DNA from: Bacteroidales bacterium
GTDB lineage: Bacteria > Bacteroidota > Bacteroidia > Bacteroidales > F082
Length of the DNA stretch: 5,618 nt
Assembly (NCBI GenBank): GCA_016281295.1
Contig: JAEEII010000234.1
Location: 1 to 5,618, forward strand
Direction: 5' to 3'
The notes under the pieces are model-generated. The model worked only from the letters and a program-made list of their open reading frames with translations. It did not search any database and had not been told where the DNA came from. Of the stretch, positions 5,059 through 5,618 are shown piece after piece; the stretch's first letter is position 1, and each line of letters begins with the position of its first letter. Position numbers and translations under genes: made by a program.

Positions 5059-5089
5059 CAAAGATAAGGTATATTTTTAAAATATACAA
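5059..5089 (-). promoter_or_regulatory. Candidate rpn promoter (-33 TTG, 20-bp spacer, -7 TATCTTTG)
   Basis: On the minus strand, TATCTTTG (5066-5059) is a textbook match to the TAnnTTTG box. TTG at 5089-5087 lies 20 bases upstream, a good spacing for Bacteroidetes promoters. The box ends 50 bases before the ATG at 5008, so the leader is about 45-50 bases of AT-rich sequence with no Shine-Dalgarno site. This is one of the best promoter candidates in the window. Confidence 0.65.
5069..5087. promoter_or_regulatory. Perfect 19-bp palindrome filling the rpn promoter spacer; possible operator
   Basis: GTATATTTT, one central T, then AAAATATAC form a perfect nine-base inverted repeat. It starts two bases upstream of the -7 box and touches the -33 TTG, so a bound dimer would block RNA polymerase. 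As RNA it would not be in the transcript, which argues for a DNA-binding site rather than a terminator. The AT-rich composition raises the chance of coincidence; the G/C ends and exact placement lower it. No regulator gene is adjacent in the window. Confidence 0.4.
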
Positions 5090-5119
5090 GTGTTTTGACG
5101 AAAAAAATTTCATTATTCT

Positions 5120-5157
5120 AAAAAACAAAAGAGGATGACTAAAAAAGCCATCCTCTT
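5120..5157 (-). terminator. Rho-independent terminator of the Omp28-like gene
   Basis: AAGAGGATG (5129-5137) pairs with CATCCTCTT (5149-5157), a nine-pair stem with an 11-base loop that can gain two more pairs after a mismatch. On the minus strand the stem is followed by TTTTGTTTTTT (5130-5120). It lies 47 bases downstream of the stop codon at 5204-5206. It separates the Omp28-like unit from rpn and supports independent transcription of rpn. Confidence 0.8.
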
Positions 5158-5166
5158 CATGAGATA

Positions 5167-5183
5167 TCGTGCCGCTGGCACGA
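5167..5183. repeat. Compact hairpin TCGTGCC-GCT-GGCACGA in the 3' region of the Omp28-like gene
   Basis: A perfect seven-base stem with a three-base loop lies between the Omp28-like stop codon and its terminator. It is GC-rich, unlike its AT-rich surroundings. On the plus strand it is followed by CGTTTTT (5184-5190), so it could also stop plus-strand transcription. The minus-strand transcript would carry it as a 3' UTR hairpin. It might alternatively be one copy of a dispersed palindromic repeat, which one window cannot show. Confidence 0.55.
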
Positions 5184-5203
5184 CGTTTTTCTCTCAAGTA
5201 AGA

Positions 5204-5618
5204 CTAGTTGATCTTTTTCATGGCCGTCTGCATAATCTTACCGCCTTGATTCATGTCGGCGATATAGACCAAGAGATAGCACTCATCAGCGTTATAGGAC
5301 GCATCCAAAGCACCCGTGACATTGACGGTATATCTTTCCCCCTCAACACACGGTCCATTGCACAACGACTGACCTTGCGCACCATTCAGAGTGCCACGGA
5401 ACACATTGCGGAAGTCATATTCCTGATTCACACCACCAGGTGTCGTCTGCCATCCAATGATATGATCCTCTACCAGACATACCGTGACGGAATAATTTCC
5501 ATTCAACTCAGCCAAAGCCATTGCGGTAGCCTCCACTTGCAGCTGTCGGCTCTCAGCGTCAAACCAATTGGTGATCCGCAACTCGAAGGTCTGATCCTCC
5601 TCTATTGCGGCTTGGACA
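5204..5618 (-). CDS. Omp28-related outer membrane protein, C-terminal part (N-terminus beyond the right edge)
   Basis: The frame is open from the right edge (first complete codon at 5615-5617) to a TAG at 5204-5206, giving 137 residues. A TTG at 5579-5581 could be read as a start, but the upstream frame has no stop, so the gene is cut by the window. The segment NGNYSVTVCLVEDHIIGWQ, then YDFRNVFRG, and near the end a hydrophobic strand ECYLLVYIAD followed by GGKIMQTAMKKIN, fits the C-terminal domain of Omp28-related proteins. These are exported, often lipid-anchored Bacteroidetes proteins whose missing N-terminal half usually contains a thioredoxin-like segment. Three cysteines fall in SLCNGPCVEG and DECYLL, and another in VTVCLVED. 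Function in the family is not established beyond envelope location. The gene ends with a good terminator. Assignment is by remembered pattern, moderately strong. Confidence 0.8.
   Translation of the reverse strand, partial: VQAAIEEDQTFELRITNWFDAESRQLQVEATAMALAELNGNYSVTVCLVEDHIIGWQTTPGGVNQEYDFRNVFRGTLNGAQGQSLCNGPCVEGERYTVNVTGALDASYNADECYLLVYIADMNQGGKIMQTAMKKIN

Noticed and set aside
5204..5581. A complete small gene starting at the TTG codon at 5579-5581
   Set aside because: The frame stays open upstream to the edge, and the sequence matches the C-terminal part of a longer Omp28-type protein, so the gene is truncated by the window rather than short.

Overview
The window looks like chromosomal DNA from a member of the Bacteroidales (Bacteroidetes), probably a gut- or rumen-type organism. 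The protein families point that way: an Omp28-like protein, a Bacteroidetes-type aspartokinase, and small signal-peptide-only proteins. So do several upstream regions carrying the Bacteroidetes -7 promoter box TAnnTTTG, with no strong Shine-Dalgarno sites. Coding DNA is about half G+C and the intergenic gaps are AT-rich.

Layout. Bases 1-703 (minus strand) hold the N-terminal 234 residues of a type I restriction-modification methyltransferase subunit (HsdM), cut by the left edge. A 114-bp divergent gap separates it from a monofunctional aspartokinase (818-2131, plus). Converging on the kinase is a probable two-gene minus-strand unit of exported proteins: a beta-rich protein resembling DUF3108/TapB-type proteins (2603-3238), then a small coiled-coil protein (2162-2566). 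A compact 87-bp divergent gap, apparently with two promoters, leads to trmO (3326-4036, plus), a tRNA t6A37 methyltransferase. The 3' end of trmO overlaps by 12 bp the convergent 3' end of an Rpn-family PD-(D/E)XK nuclease gene (4025-5008, minus). A 195-bp intergenic stretch (5009-5203) then holds the rpn promoter, a perfect 19-bp palindrome inside that promoter, a strong minus-strand terminator and a second hairpin. The C-terminal 137 residues of an Omp28-related protein (5204-5618, minus) run off the right edge.

Most of the genes are unrelated neighbours: lysine/threonine/methionine biosynthesis, tRNA modification and envelope proteins. The most interesting locus is the Rpn gene. Rpn proteins have been described as anti-phage toxins whose variable C-terminal domain is also translated on its own from an internal start, and then acts as the antitoxin (a gene within a gene). 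This copy has the matching architecture: an N-terminal nuclease, in-frame Met codons just after it (one preceded by GAGG), then eight tandem four-residue AEGR-type repeats encoded by 12-bp units (four of them identical), and two 24-bp repeats. A palindrome exactly fills its promoter spacer, so an operator is plausible. With the partial HsdM, two potential phage-defence genes lie within about 5 kb, although housekeeping genes separate them.
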